A stretch of DNA of 64,000 bases from Demequina litoralis (lineage in GTDB: Bacteria > Actinomycetota > Actinomycetes > Actinomycetales > Demequinaceae), in the NCBI RefSeq assembly GCF_030418455.1, contig NZ_JAUHPW010000007.1, forward strand, positions 62,001-126,000, written 5' to 3'. Positions 55,592 through 63,178 of this stretch are shown one piece after another. The translations under genes were made by a program, and so were the position numbers. The notes beneath the pieces are model-generated. The model had not been told where the DNA came from. It saw only the letters and a list, made by a program, of their open reading frames with translations, and ran no database searches. Numbering within the stretch: position 1 is the first letter of the stretch; every line of letters starts with the position of its first letter.

Positions 55592-56427
55592 TCAACGGCT
55601 CGTCGGCCGCGAGATCGCCTCAACCGCCTCCGGCTCGGGAGCCGCACTGGCAGCCCGGGCCGGCGCCTCGTCCAGCGTCCCGCGGAACGCCATAGATCCC
55701 GCAGCGCCGATGAGCATGATCAGTTCGCGTGCTACGATCATCGCCCGCAGCCGGCGCGGGTGGACCAGCGCACCGGCGATCACCTGCACCGGCGCGGCCC
55801 ACGGGAGAACGTCGCCGTCCGTGGCGAGCACCGAATGCCTGAGCCGGACCTTCGCGACGCCCGGCACATCCGACGTCTCCTTCGAGGCCTCGACCTTTGG
55901 GATCGAGTTCGCTGCGTTAAGGTCGCGGTCGACCAGCGCGGGCTTGAGCTGATCGACTAGAGGCCGCCGCCGGATTGTCACCTCGTTCTACTCGGCGATC
56001 GCGAAGGCACTGTGGGTATCCGCGTCCAGTGCCGCGACGAACTACTTTGGCTCCAGCCAAAGCGACCGTTCGCACACGGTCGTGAGCGCCCGCGAATCGA
56101 CCACCGTTGCGATCGCCGACCGGATCGCGATTGGCGCCTGGTCCGCCAGCAGGGACCCGAGCGAGATATTCCCCTGCGCCAGGAGCGGCGTGGCGTTCGA
56201 GTCGATCTCCTGGTCTGCCAGGTCCTCGACCAGCGTGTCGGTGTCGATTTGCATTCCGATCGCCTCGGACGTCTCGTCCACGATCAGCGCATTCACCGCA
56301 GGGTCCTCCGCCAACGGCGCGAGCGTCCGCACGACCTTCGCGGCGTCGCTCACCCCTCGCCGCGAAGCCCTCGACCGCCGCACCGGCGCGACGATCGATC
56401 TGAGTGTGACAACTATGTCACCGAGGA
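55592..56427 (-). pseudogene. Decayed paralogue of the membrane protein at 58424-59863
   Basis: Two frames on the - strand align in order with the intact gene 2-4 kb away. The upstream part (56427-56042) contains VVRTLAPLAEDPAVNALIVDE and SLLADQAPIAIRSAIATVVD, matching FVRTLAPLAEDPAVQALIVDE and PLLADQARVAIRSALTTVVQ. The downstream part (55981-55592) contains DQLKPALVD and HPRRLRAMIVA, matching AQLKPALVD and HPRRPRAIIVA. A stop at 56042 and a missing stretch separate them, and the N-terminal and C-terminal parts are gone. The flanks 55465-55591 and 56428-56622 hold no gene that I can support. Confidence 0.8.
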
Positions 56428-56583
56428 GCAAGTCTCCGCGTTTGTGCCCTGTCGGGCCTAGTGCGTTGGAGGCCCGAGGGACGATTCGGTGTTCGGCGCA
56501 GCAGGTCGACCACACTCGACGGCGACGGGAGATCGTCCAGACCGATGTCGGTGGTCGCGCCCGCATCGCCGCCGCGCGGCGCG

Positions 56584-56601
56584 CCTCCCTAGACTGGGAG
56601 G
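56584..56601 (+). promoter_or_regulatory. Dyad with central TAGACT upstream of the phospholipase D gene
   Basis: CCTCCC-TAGACT-GGGAGG: perfect six-base arms around a -10-like hexamer, 21 bases before the GTG of the next gene. It may be a promoter overlapped by an operator, or chance in GC-rich DNA. Confidence 0.35.
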
Positions 56602-56622
56602 ACAGTAGGAAAGCGTGGATCT

Positions 56623-57678
56623 GTGTCCAGTGCACCGGCACCAGCACACGGCGAGCACTTCGAGGTTCGCCGCGGGGGTCTCGCGCCGCCCCAGCTGCTC
56701 CGGGGCGAGGACTACGTCGCCGACGCGACCAGCCGCATCCACGATGCGAAGCGACGCGTGCTGCTGACGACGTTGACCATCGCACACGACCACCGCACGG
56801 ACGACCTCATCGAGGCGCTCGTCTATGCGGCGCGGCGCGGGGTCGAGGTATCCGTCGCCGCCGATGTCTTCACGTATGCGGACGCCGCCGGCACGTTCCT
56901 CCCCACCGGCTACCGCACCAAGCTGTGGCGCGCCTCCGACACCCTTGCGTCGAAGCTCGTCCGCGCGGGTGTGCGCTTCACCTGGCTCGGGCGTGAGAAG
57001 GGACTGCCGTGGCGGGGCCGGACCCACACGAAGTTCTGCGTGGTGGACGATGCGGCCTATGCGTTCGGCGGGGTGAACCTGGACCGGAAGGGCGTCGAGA
57101 ACGCCGACTTCATGCTCAGGATCGCGGACGCGCGGCTCGCGGACGACCTGGAGACGGTCTATCACCAGATCCAGCACATGAACGCGCATGAGCGTGGGCA
57201 CGAGTCGCTCGAGTATCGGTACGGCAGCGACCGGGTGCTGGTCGACGGCGGCATCCCCGGCGACTCGATCATCTACCGCCGGGCGGTGTCGCTGGCGCGG
57301 CAGGCGGACCGGGTGCTCCTCGTGTCCCAGTACTGCCCCACGGGCGAGCTGGGCAAGGTCATCAGCGCGCGCGAGAACGAGCTCTGGTTCAACCCGCCGC
57401 GCAACGCCAGCCCCGCGAACCGCGCGCTCATCGCCTCCTCGATGCTGTGGACCGGCCATCGATCGATGTACACGGGGACGCGCTACCTGCACGCCAAGGC
57501 GATGGTGTTCTTCCGCAACGATGGCGCGCGTGCGGCGATCACCGGGTCTCACAACTTCGTGGAGGGCGGCGTGCGCCTCGGCACGCGCGAGATCGCCTTG
57601 GAGACGCACCGCCCTGAGACGGTCGCGCAGATCCTCGACTTCCACGCGCGCTACGTCCGCGGCGAAGGCGAGGACTGA
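56623..57678 (+). CDS. Phospholipase D / cardiolipin synthase-like protein
   Basis: Protein of 351 residues with two HKD catalytic motifs: THTKFCVVDDAAYAFGGVN near residue 135 and YLHAKAMVFFRNDGARAAITGSHN near residue 289. It lacks the N-terminal membrane segments of classical cardiolipin synthase, so it may be a peripheral phosphatidyltransferase or a phosphodiesterase. The GTG start gives MSSAPAPAHGEHFEV. It lies at the right edge of the low-GC accessory patch but has normal GC itself. Confidence 0.82.
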   Translation: MSSAPAPAHGEHFEVRRGGLAPPQLLRGEDYVADATSRIHDAKRRVLLTTLTIAHDHRTDDLIEALVYAARRGVEVSVAADVFTYADAAGTFLPTGYRTKLWRASDTLASKLVRAGVRFTWLGREKGLPWRGRTHTKFCVVDDAAYAFGGVNLDRKGVENADFMLRIADARLADDLETVYHQIQHMNAHERGHESLEYRYGSDRVLVDGGIPGDSIIYRRAVSLARQADRVLLVSQYCPTGELGKVISARENELWFNPPRNASPANRALIASSMLWTGHRSMYTGTRYLHAKAMVFFRNDGARAAITGSHNFVEGGVRLGTREIALETHRPETVAQILDFHARYVRGEGED

Positions 57679-57778
57679 GCGCCTCGACGGGCACAGCGCG
57701 GCTCCCCATGAAGTCCCGCTGCGCCCCCTTGCCGGCCTCGCATTCGACACGCAGCGCCCTGCGGCACAGCATCGAGGT

Positions 57779-58357
57779 GTGAAGCATTCCTGGAGGAAGC
57801 AGCACGACGGCATCGTCGCCGTCCTGCTCGACGTCGACGGCGTCCTCAGCCCCTTCGCCTCGAGCGCCGCCGACCGCGCCCACTGGCCCGCAGACTCCTG
57901 GCGCTCGTTCATCCTCGACGGCATCTACGAGATCGAGTGGTCGGCGGCCCTCGTCGACCGGCTCCGCGAGATCTCCGAGACCCCCGGCGTCGCGACGCGC
58001 TGGTGCACCACCTGGGGTCGTCGGGCGCCGGCGGTGCTGGGCCCCGCGATCGGCCTGGGCGCGAAATGGCCCGTGCTCGACGATGCGGGCGGCGCCTTCG
58101 CGGTCTCGCCCGGCTGGTGGAAGGCGCAGCGGGCGCGCGAGGCGCTCGAGGAGTTCACCGCGGTCGTCTGGGTCGACGACTTCATCGACGGCTGGCGTGA
58201 GGCCCGCGCCGAGCTCGACGAGCCCGGGCCGCGATGGTGGGACACCGACCGCCTGCTGATGATCAGCCCCGCCTCGGACCGCGGCCTCGAGCCCGCTCAC
58301 CTCGACGCGGTAGAGCGCTTCGTTCGCGATCGCCTCGACAACCGTGAGGATCCGTGA
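57779..58357 (+). CDS. HAD-domain protein
   Basis: Protein of 192 residues. The N-terminal motif LLDVDGVLSPF is the HAD nucleophile signature (DxDG), and WVDDFIDG near residue 130 may supply the acidic pair. It resembles the HAD domain found in actinobacterial hypothetical proteins and in Swiss-Army-Knife RNA-repair proteins. The substrate is unknown. The GTG is 100 bases after the phospholipase gene, with GGAGGAAG falling just inside the frame, so the start is uncertain. It is convergent with the next gene over 66 bases. Confidence 0.72.
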   Translation: MKHSWRKQHDGIVAVLLDVDGVLSPFASSAADRAHWPADSWRSFILDGIYEIEWSAALVDRLREISETPGVATRWCTTWGRRAPAVLGPAIGLGAKWPVLDDAGGAFAVSPGWWKAQRAREALEEFTAVVWVDDFIDGWREARAELDEPGPRWWDTDRLLMISPASDRGLEPAHLDAVERFVRDRLDNREDP

Positions 58358-58423
58358 CGGTTTCGGACCGCAACGACCCTCAACGGTGAGGAAGAGTGAC
58401 GCCGAGCAGGCAGGGAACGGCGC

Positions 58424-59863
58424 CTAGATCTGCGGCTCGTCCTCGAACTCGTCGAAGTCGGCGTCCGCCACCTCGACAACGTCCGACTCCTCATCCACGA
58501 CGGAGTCCTCGTCACCCGTCACTGCAGGCCCGGGCCCCCGGAACACGAGGAACAGGCCGGCGGCGACCGCGAGCACCACGGTCCCGACCACGACATCCCA
58601 GACGTTGAGCGGCCGCATGGTCGACACGAGCACCGCGAGCACCAGCGCGAGCCACAGCCACAGCAGCCAGCCCATCCGGTGCAGCACCACGCCCACGCCC
58701 TCCGGACGCCAGCCCCGCGCGTCCAGCGCCGCGGACCCCCGCGCCAGCCACGACGAACCCGACCGGCGCACACCCGAACCCAGCGACGACCCGCCGGAGA
58801 AGACCCCCGCGAGGATCAGCAGCACCCCGAGCACCGCGTACGCGAGCATCACGGCCGAGATCTCGCCGGTGAGCTGACCGTAGATGGCGTCGGTCGCGTC
58901 GGTCGGCACCTGCGTCGCGATCATCGCCGCCGCGACGGAGCCGCCGATCGCGATCGAGCCCGCGAGCACCGCTCCGACCACCAGCAGCAGCGTGCCGGCG
59001 ACGATGATCGCGCGCGGCCGCCGCGGGTGGATCGCGATGCCCACGATGAGCAGCAGCAGCGCGACCCACGGGAGCACGTTCCCCACCGTGGTGAGCACGG
59101 AGTACGCCAGCCGCGCCTTCGCGATCGCCGGCACCTCGGCCACCGTGATGCTCGCGTTCACGTCCGGGATCGAGTCCGCCAGCGTGAAGCCCGCATCGAC
59201 CAGCGCCGGCTTGAGCTGCGCGATGATCGGTGCCAGCTGGATGGACACCACGCCCGTGTCGTCGATCGACACCGCGCCCTCCGCGTCTGCCTCGAGCACC
59301 GCCACCAGCTGCTTGTGGGTGAGCCGCAGCGCCTCCTCCCACACGGTCGCGAAGGCGTCGGACTGCACCACGGTCGTGAGCGCGCTGCGGATCGCCACGC
59401 GCGCCTGGTCCGCGAGCAGCGGCCCGAGCAGCTCCGACGCGTTCGCGAGCCGCGGCGTCGAGTCCGCGTCGATCACCGACGACAGCAGCTCGTTCACCAG
59501 CGCATCGGTGTCGAGGGCGTCGTCGATCGCGGCGGTGCCCTCGTCCACGATGAGCGCCTGCACCGCTGGGTCCTCGGCGAGCGGCGCGAGCGTGCGCACG
59601 AACGCCTCGGTGTCGCTCGTCTCGCGCGCCGCGAAGCCCACGACCGTCGCCACCGGCGCGAGGAGCGTCGCCACCACGATGAGCACGATCGCGAGGAACG
59701 CCCGCCCCCGGTGCCGCGGCGCCGGCGCCACCGGGCCGGCGACGGCGGCGGGAGCCTCCGCCCGCATTGCCGCGTTCTCCTCGAGCGCCCCGCGCAGGCG
59801 CGCGTTCTCGGCCTCGAGCTCGGCAAGCCGCGCCTCGATCTGCGCCTTCGTCGGTCCAGCCAT
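58424..59863 (-). CDS. Multi-pass membrane protein, unknown (parent of the pseudogene)
   Basis: Protein of 479 residues. A short N-terminal coiled coil (AQIEARLAELEAENARLRG) precedes TM1 at about 52-75. A large extracytoplasmic helical domain spans 80-240 (VRTLAPLAEDPAVQALIVDE, LLADQARVAIRSALTTVV). Four to five further membrane segments lie between 245 and 440, and the C-terminal tail is very acidic (EFEDEPQI end). The ATG follows GAGGAGGGG. No family function is known to me. A decayed copy lies at 55592-56427 on the same strand. Confidence 0.75.
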   Translation of the reverse strand: MAGPTKAQIEARLAELEAENARLRGALEENAAMRAEAPAAVAGPVAPAPRHRGRAFLAIVLIVVATLLAPVATVVGFAARETSDTEAFVRTLAPLAEDPAVQALIVDEGTAAIDDALDTDALVNELLSSVIDADSTPRLANASELLGPLLADQARVAIRSALTTVVQSDAFATVWEEALRLTHKQLVAVLEADAEGAVSIDDTGVVSIQLAPIIAQLKPALVDAGFTLADSIPDVNASITVAEVPAIAKARLAYSVLTTVGNVLPWVALLLLIVGIAIHPRRPRAIIVAGTLLLVVGAVLAGSIAIGGSVAAAMIATQVPTDATDAIYGQLTGEISAVMLAYAVLGVLLILAGVFSGGSSLGSGVRRSGSSWLARGSAALDARGWRPEGVGVVLHRMGWLLWLWLALVLAVLVSTMRPLNVWDVVVGTVVLAVAAGLFLVFRGPGPAVTGDEDSVVDEESDVVEVADADFDEFEDEPQI

Positions 59864-59967
59864 GACCCCTCCTCGCGATGCACGGGCGCGCCACCGAATC
59901 CCCTGGTGAGGCGCCTTCCCCCATCTGAGCGTAGGGCCCGGGACGGCCCGCGCGCACCCGTTCGTCG

Positions 59968-60055
59968 GCACGATGCGCGGCGCATCGTCCGTGCGCCCGC
60001 CCGCGCCCGCATCGTCCGCCCTCACCAGGCACGATGCGCGCGCCCGGTTTAGCGT
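59968..60055 (+). promoter_or_regulatory. metP upstream region with inverted repeated-motif copies
   Basis: Holds CACGATGCGC facing CGCATCGTCC (59970-59990), a second CGCATCGTCC (60008-60017) and another CACGATGCGC near 60030. TAGCGT at 60050-60055 is a plausible -10 for metP. Clustering of the window-wide motif here, in inverted pairs, is conspicuous. Confidence 0.5.
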
Positions 60056-60077
60056 GAGCGATGGAGGGGAGAACACC

Positions 60078-61685
60078 ATGGCCGAGCAGCCCGCAGCAGC
60101 ACCCCACACCCACGAGAAGCGCGAGCACTGGTCCGGCCAGACCGCCTTCATCCTCGCCGCGATCGGCTCCGCGGTCGGGCTGGGCAACATCTGGCGCTTC
60201 CCCGGTCAGGCCTACGAGAACGGCGGCGGGGCGTTCATGATCCCGTACCTGGTCGCGCTGCTGACCGCGGGCATCCCGATCCTCTTCCTCGAGCACGCGA
60301 TCGGCCACCGCTTCCGCGGCTCCGCGCCGCTCGCGATGAAGCGCGTGCACCGCCATGCGGAGGGCGTCGGCTGGCTGCACGTCGCGATCTGCTTCGTCAT
60401 CGGGCTCTACTACACGGCGATCATCGCGTGGGCGCTCAGCTACTTCTTCTTCAGCTTCAGCCTGTCCTACCAGGACGATCCCGCCGGCTTCTTCCTCGGC
60501 GACTACCTGCAGCTGGGCGAGGCGGGGACCGTGAGCCTCTCGTTCGTGCCGCAGGTCATCATCCCGCTCGTGGCGGTGTGGCTCATCACGATCGTGGTCC
60601 TCGCGCTCGGCCTCCACAACGGCGTCGAGCGGCTCAACCTCATCGGCATCCCCGTGCTGGTGGCGACGTTCATGGTGATCGTGGTCCGCGCGCTGTTCCT
60701 CGACGGCGCGGGCGACGGCATCGAGGCGCTGTTCACGCCCGACTTCGCGGCGCTCGGCGATCCGCAGGTGTGGATCGCCGCGTACGGGCAGATCTTCTTC
60801 TCCCTGTCCCTCGCCTACGGGATCATGATCACGTACGCCTCGTACCGCCGCCGCCGCTCCAACATCACGTCGCCCGGCCTGGTGGTCGCGTTCGGCAACA
60901 GCTCGTTCGAGCTGCTCGCCGGCATCGGCGTCTTCGCCGCGCTGGGCTTCCTCGCGAGCCAGCAGGGCGTCGCGGTGGGGGACCTCGAGGGCCTCGCCGG
61001 CCCGTTCCTGTCCTTCGTCACCTTCCCGGCCGTCATCGCGGAGATGCCGGGCGGGCAGTTCTTCGGGGCGCTGTTCTTCGCCTCGCTGGTGCTCGCGGGC
61101 CTGACGTCGCTGGTGTCGGTGCTGCAGGTGGTGTCGTCGGCGCTCCAGGACAAGCTCAACCTCAAGCCGCGCACCGCCGCGGTCGCGGTCGGCGGCGTCA
61201 GCGCGGTGCTGTCGATCGTGGGATTCGGCACCACCACCGGCCTCTACCTGCTCGACACGGTCGACCAGTGGTCGAACCAGCTCGGCATCGTCGCGGGCGC
61301 GATCACGATGATCGCCGCGGCGATCTGGATCGGCCGGCGCGGCCACGAGCTCGAACGTCACCTCGCGGCGGTCTCCACCCTCAGACCGGGCAAGGCGTGG
61401 CTGTGGCTGGTGAGCGCGGTCGCGCTGCTGCTCATCTACATGTTCGTCGACAAGGCCGTGTCGCTCCTCATCGACGGCTACGAGGGCTACCCGACCTGGT
61501 ACCTCGTGGTCTTCGGATGGGGCACCGTCGCGTTCCTCGCGCTCGCGGCCCTCCTCATGCCGCTGATGAGATGGCGCAAGGACATCGTGCACTTCCATCC
61601 GTGGCCCACGCGTGAGCAGCTCAACCTGCCCGCAGACGTGGGGGAGCGCCATACGGAGGACTACGACCCGAGGAGCGGATCATGA
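60078..61685 (+). CDS. metP: Sodium-dependent NSS-family transporter (MetP-like)
   Basis: Neurotransmitter:sodium symporter family protein of 535 residues with about twelve hydrophobic segments. The signature AIGSAVGLGNIWRFPGQAYENGGGAF is in TM1. With the tiny MetS protein encoded directly after it, it matches the MetPS methionine/alanine importer known from Corynebacterium. The ATG follows GGAGGGGAG. Substrate is inferred from the MetS partner. Confidence 0.88.
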   Translation: MAEQPAAAPHTHEKREHWSGQTAFILAAIGSAVGLGNIWRFPGQAYENGGGAFMIPYLVALLTAGIPILFLEHAIGHRFRGSAPLAMKRVHRHAEGVGWLHVAICFVIGLYYTAIIAWALSYFFFSFSLSYQDDPAGFFLGDYLQLGEAGTVSLSFVPQVIIPLVAVWLITIVVLALGLHNGVERLNLIGIPVLVATFMVIVVRALFLDGAGDGIEALFTPDFAALGDPQVWIAAYGQIFFSLSLAYGIMITYASYRRRRSNITSPGLVVAFGNSSFELLAGIGVFAALGFLASQQGVAVGDLEGLAGPFLSFVTFPAVIAEMPGGQFFGALFFASLVLAGLTSLVSVLQVVSSALQDKLNLKPRTAAVAVGGVSAVLSIVGFGTTTGLYLLDTVDQWSNQLGIVAGAITMIAAAIWIGRRGHELERHLAAVSTLRPGKAWLWLVSAVALLLIYMFVDKAVSLLIDGYEGYPTWYLVVFGWGTVAFLALAALLMPLMRWRKDIVHFHPWPTREQLNLPADVGERHTEDYDPRSGS

Positions 61686-61825
61686 GCACCGAGGCCCTCA
61701 TCCTCATGCTCGTCTCGATCGTGCTGATCTGGGGCGGGCTCGCCGGCTCGATCATCGTGCTCGCGCGCAAGCCCGAGAACGACCACATGCCCGAGGGCGG
61801 CGAGGACACGCGCGTCCCCGACTAG
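61682..61825 (+). CDS. metS: MetS-like small subunit of the NSS transporter
   Basis: Protein of 47 residues: one membrane segment (LILMLVSIVLIWGGLAGSIIV, from residue 6) and a short charged tail with RKPENDHMPEGG. The ATG overlaps the metP stop by four bases (ATGA). This is the typical size and position of the MetS subunit required by MetP in Corynebacterium glutamicum. Confidence 0.85.
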   Translation: MSTEALILMLVSIVLIWGGLAGSIIVLARKPENDHMPEGGEDTRVPD

Positions 61826-61840
61826 CTCCCACCCGCGCCC

Positions 61841-61905
61841 CGCTGCGGGGAGACCAGCGACGGTTTCAGGAGGTTCGTGACTCCTGCGGGGAACTCAGCG
61901 ACGCT
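61841..61905 (+). repeat. 65-bp dispersed repeat, copy B
   Basis: About 85% identical to 27099-27163. It lies between the convergent metS and transglutaminase genes, and its last two bases fall in the latter's stop codon. It has the same internal doublet of TGCGGGGAN2-3C(A/T)GCGACG. Confidence 0.7.
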
Positions 61906-63091
61906 ACGACGAGTAGTCGCCCAAATGCGCGTCCACCACCCAGTCGCTGTCGGTGATGCGCGTGATGAGCCGCGGGTCCCCGTCGGCGAGCATGAGGTAG
62001 TCGTGGCTGGTGCGCGGGTTGGTCGACGGGTCGTCCCACGTGACGTCCACGAGCAGCCACTCGCCGTCGACCAGCACCTTGTTCCACGCGTGGTCCCCGC
62101 CCGTCGCGCCCGCGAGGTCCGAGCCCGTCACCTGCACCGCCTCGAGCCCCGCCGCCTCCGCCATCGCCAGGAAGGCCTGCGCGTAGCCGTTGCACACCGC
62201 GGTGCCCTCGACCAGCAGCCCGTACGCCTCCTGCGACCGGTCGACCACCGCGTTGTCCTCCCCGCGGTTGATCGCGTCGTAGGCCTCGTAGTCGTACTCG
62301 CCCCGCGACACCAGGTAGTCGTGGATCCGCGTCACCTTCTCCTTGTCGGACGATGCGGCGGTCGCACGGGACGCGCTGAGCCCGAGCTGGACGGCGGTCG
62401 CCGTGAGCGAGCGGCGCCGGTCGGCCTCGTCGACCGCGTACGTGTACACGGGATGCAGCTCGACGCCGACGGTCGTCTCCCAGAACACCCAGCCCTTGAC
62501 GAAGGCGTAGGGGTTCTGGGTGACGGCCTCGCGCAGCGCGTCCTCGATCGCCGGCCCGCCGAGCTCCTCCGCCCAGAACGTGACGTCGATGGCCTCCTGC
62601 TGCGCGATCATGGCGGTCTCGAGGTAGCGCACCAGCTCCGTGGAGCCGTAGACCGGGTAGTCCACGGTGGGCGCCACGGGCGCTGTGGTGGGGGTGAGCG
62701 CCTCGGCGGCGGTGCGGCCCAGGTTCGCCCACGACGGGAGCAGGCCCGCGTCCGCCGCCCGCCCGGCCCAGAGCACCCCGAGGAGCGCCACCACGACGAG
62801 CAGCAGGACCGAGGTCCGCCACCTGCGCCGACGCGCACGCCGGTGCACGCCCGCGGGCTCGGCTGCGGGCGTCCAGGTCCGTGCGGGCGTCGTGTACGCG
62901 CTGGGCGAGACGCCGTGCTCGATGCGGGTGTAGAGGTTGCGGACGCGTCCCGTCCACCGTGTGCCGTCCCAGTAGCGTTCCAGGTCCGGGTCGCCCGGGT
63001 CCGGAAGCCACCCCGACGCGGGCAGGCCCGAGGCACGGCGCTCCTCCGGGCGCAGCGGTTCCGGCTGCCACTCGGTTGGATTGAACGACAC
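61904..63091 (-). CDS. DUF2510 and transglutaminase-like membrane protein
   Basis: Protein of 395 residues. The N-terminal DUF2510 motif (GWLPDPGDPDLERYWDGTRW, residues 27-46) is cytoplasmic. A basic stretch precedes the membrane segment at about 92-110. The extracytoplasmic part ends in a transglutaminase-like domain with the catalytic triad in VEGTAVCNGYA (Cys near residue 299), GDHAWNKV and VDVTWDDP. Relatives cleave or rearrange peptide bonds in the envelope. The GTG at 63091 gives MSFNPTEWQPEP. Motif copy at 62348. Confidence 0.8.
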   Translation of the reverse strand: MSFNPTEWQPEPLRPEERRASGLPASGWLPDPGDPDLERYWDGTRWTGRVRNLYTRIEHGVSPSAYTTPARTWTPAAEPAGVHRRARRRRWRTSVLLLVVVALLGVLWAGRAADAGLLPSWANLGRTAAEALTPTTAPVAPTVDYPVYGSTELVRYLETAMIAQQEAIDVTFWAEELGGPAIEDALREAVTQNPYAFVKGWVFWETTVGVELHPVYTYAVDEADRRRSLTATAVQLGLSASRATAASSDKEKVTRIHDYLVSRGEYDYEAYDAINRGEDNAVVDRSQEAYGLLVEGTAVCNGYAQAFLAMAEAAGLEAVQVTGSDLAGATGGDHAWNKVLVDGEWLLVDVTWDDPSTNPRTSHDYLMLADGDPRLITRITDSDWVVDAHLGDYSS

Positions 63092-63178
63092 GCTGCCCCC
63101 CAGCCCGGAGCGCCCTCATCGCTCCTGGCGGGAACCTACCAGCGACGACGCCGGGGGAGAAGGGCGTGCGTCACACGC

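Noticed and set aside
55553..56461. + strand frames over the pseudogene
   Set aside because: They are antisense to a region with clear - strand protein homology and have no features of their own.
60061..60077. ATG at 60061 as the metP start
   Set aside because: It is in a different frame from the transporter; the ATG at 60078 follows GGAGGGGAG and gives the conserved N-terminus.
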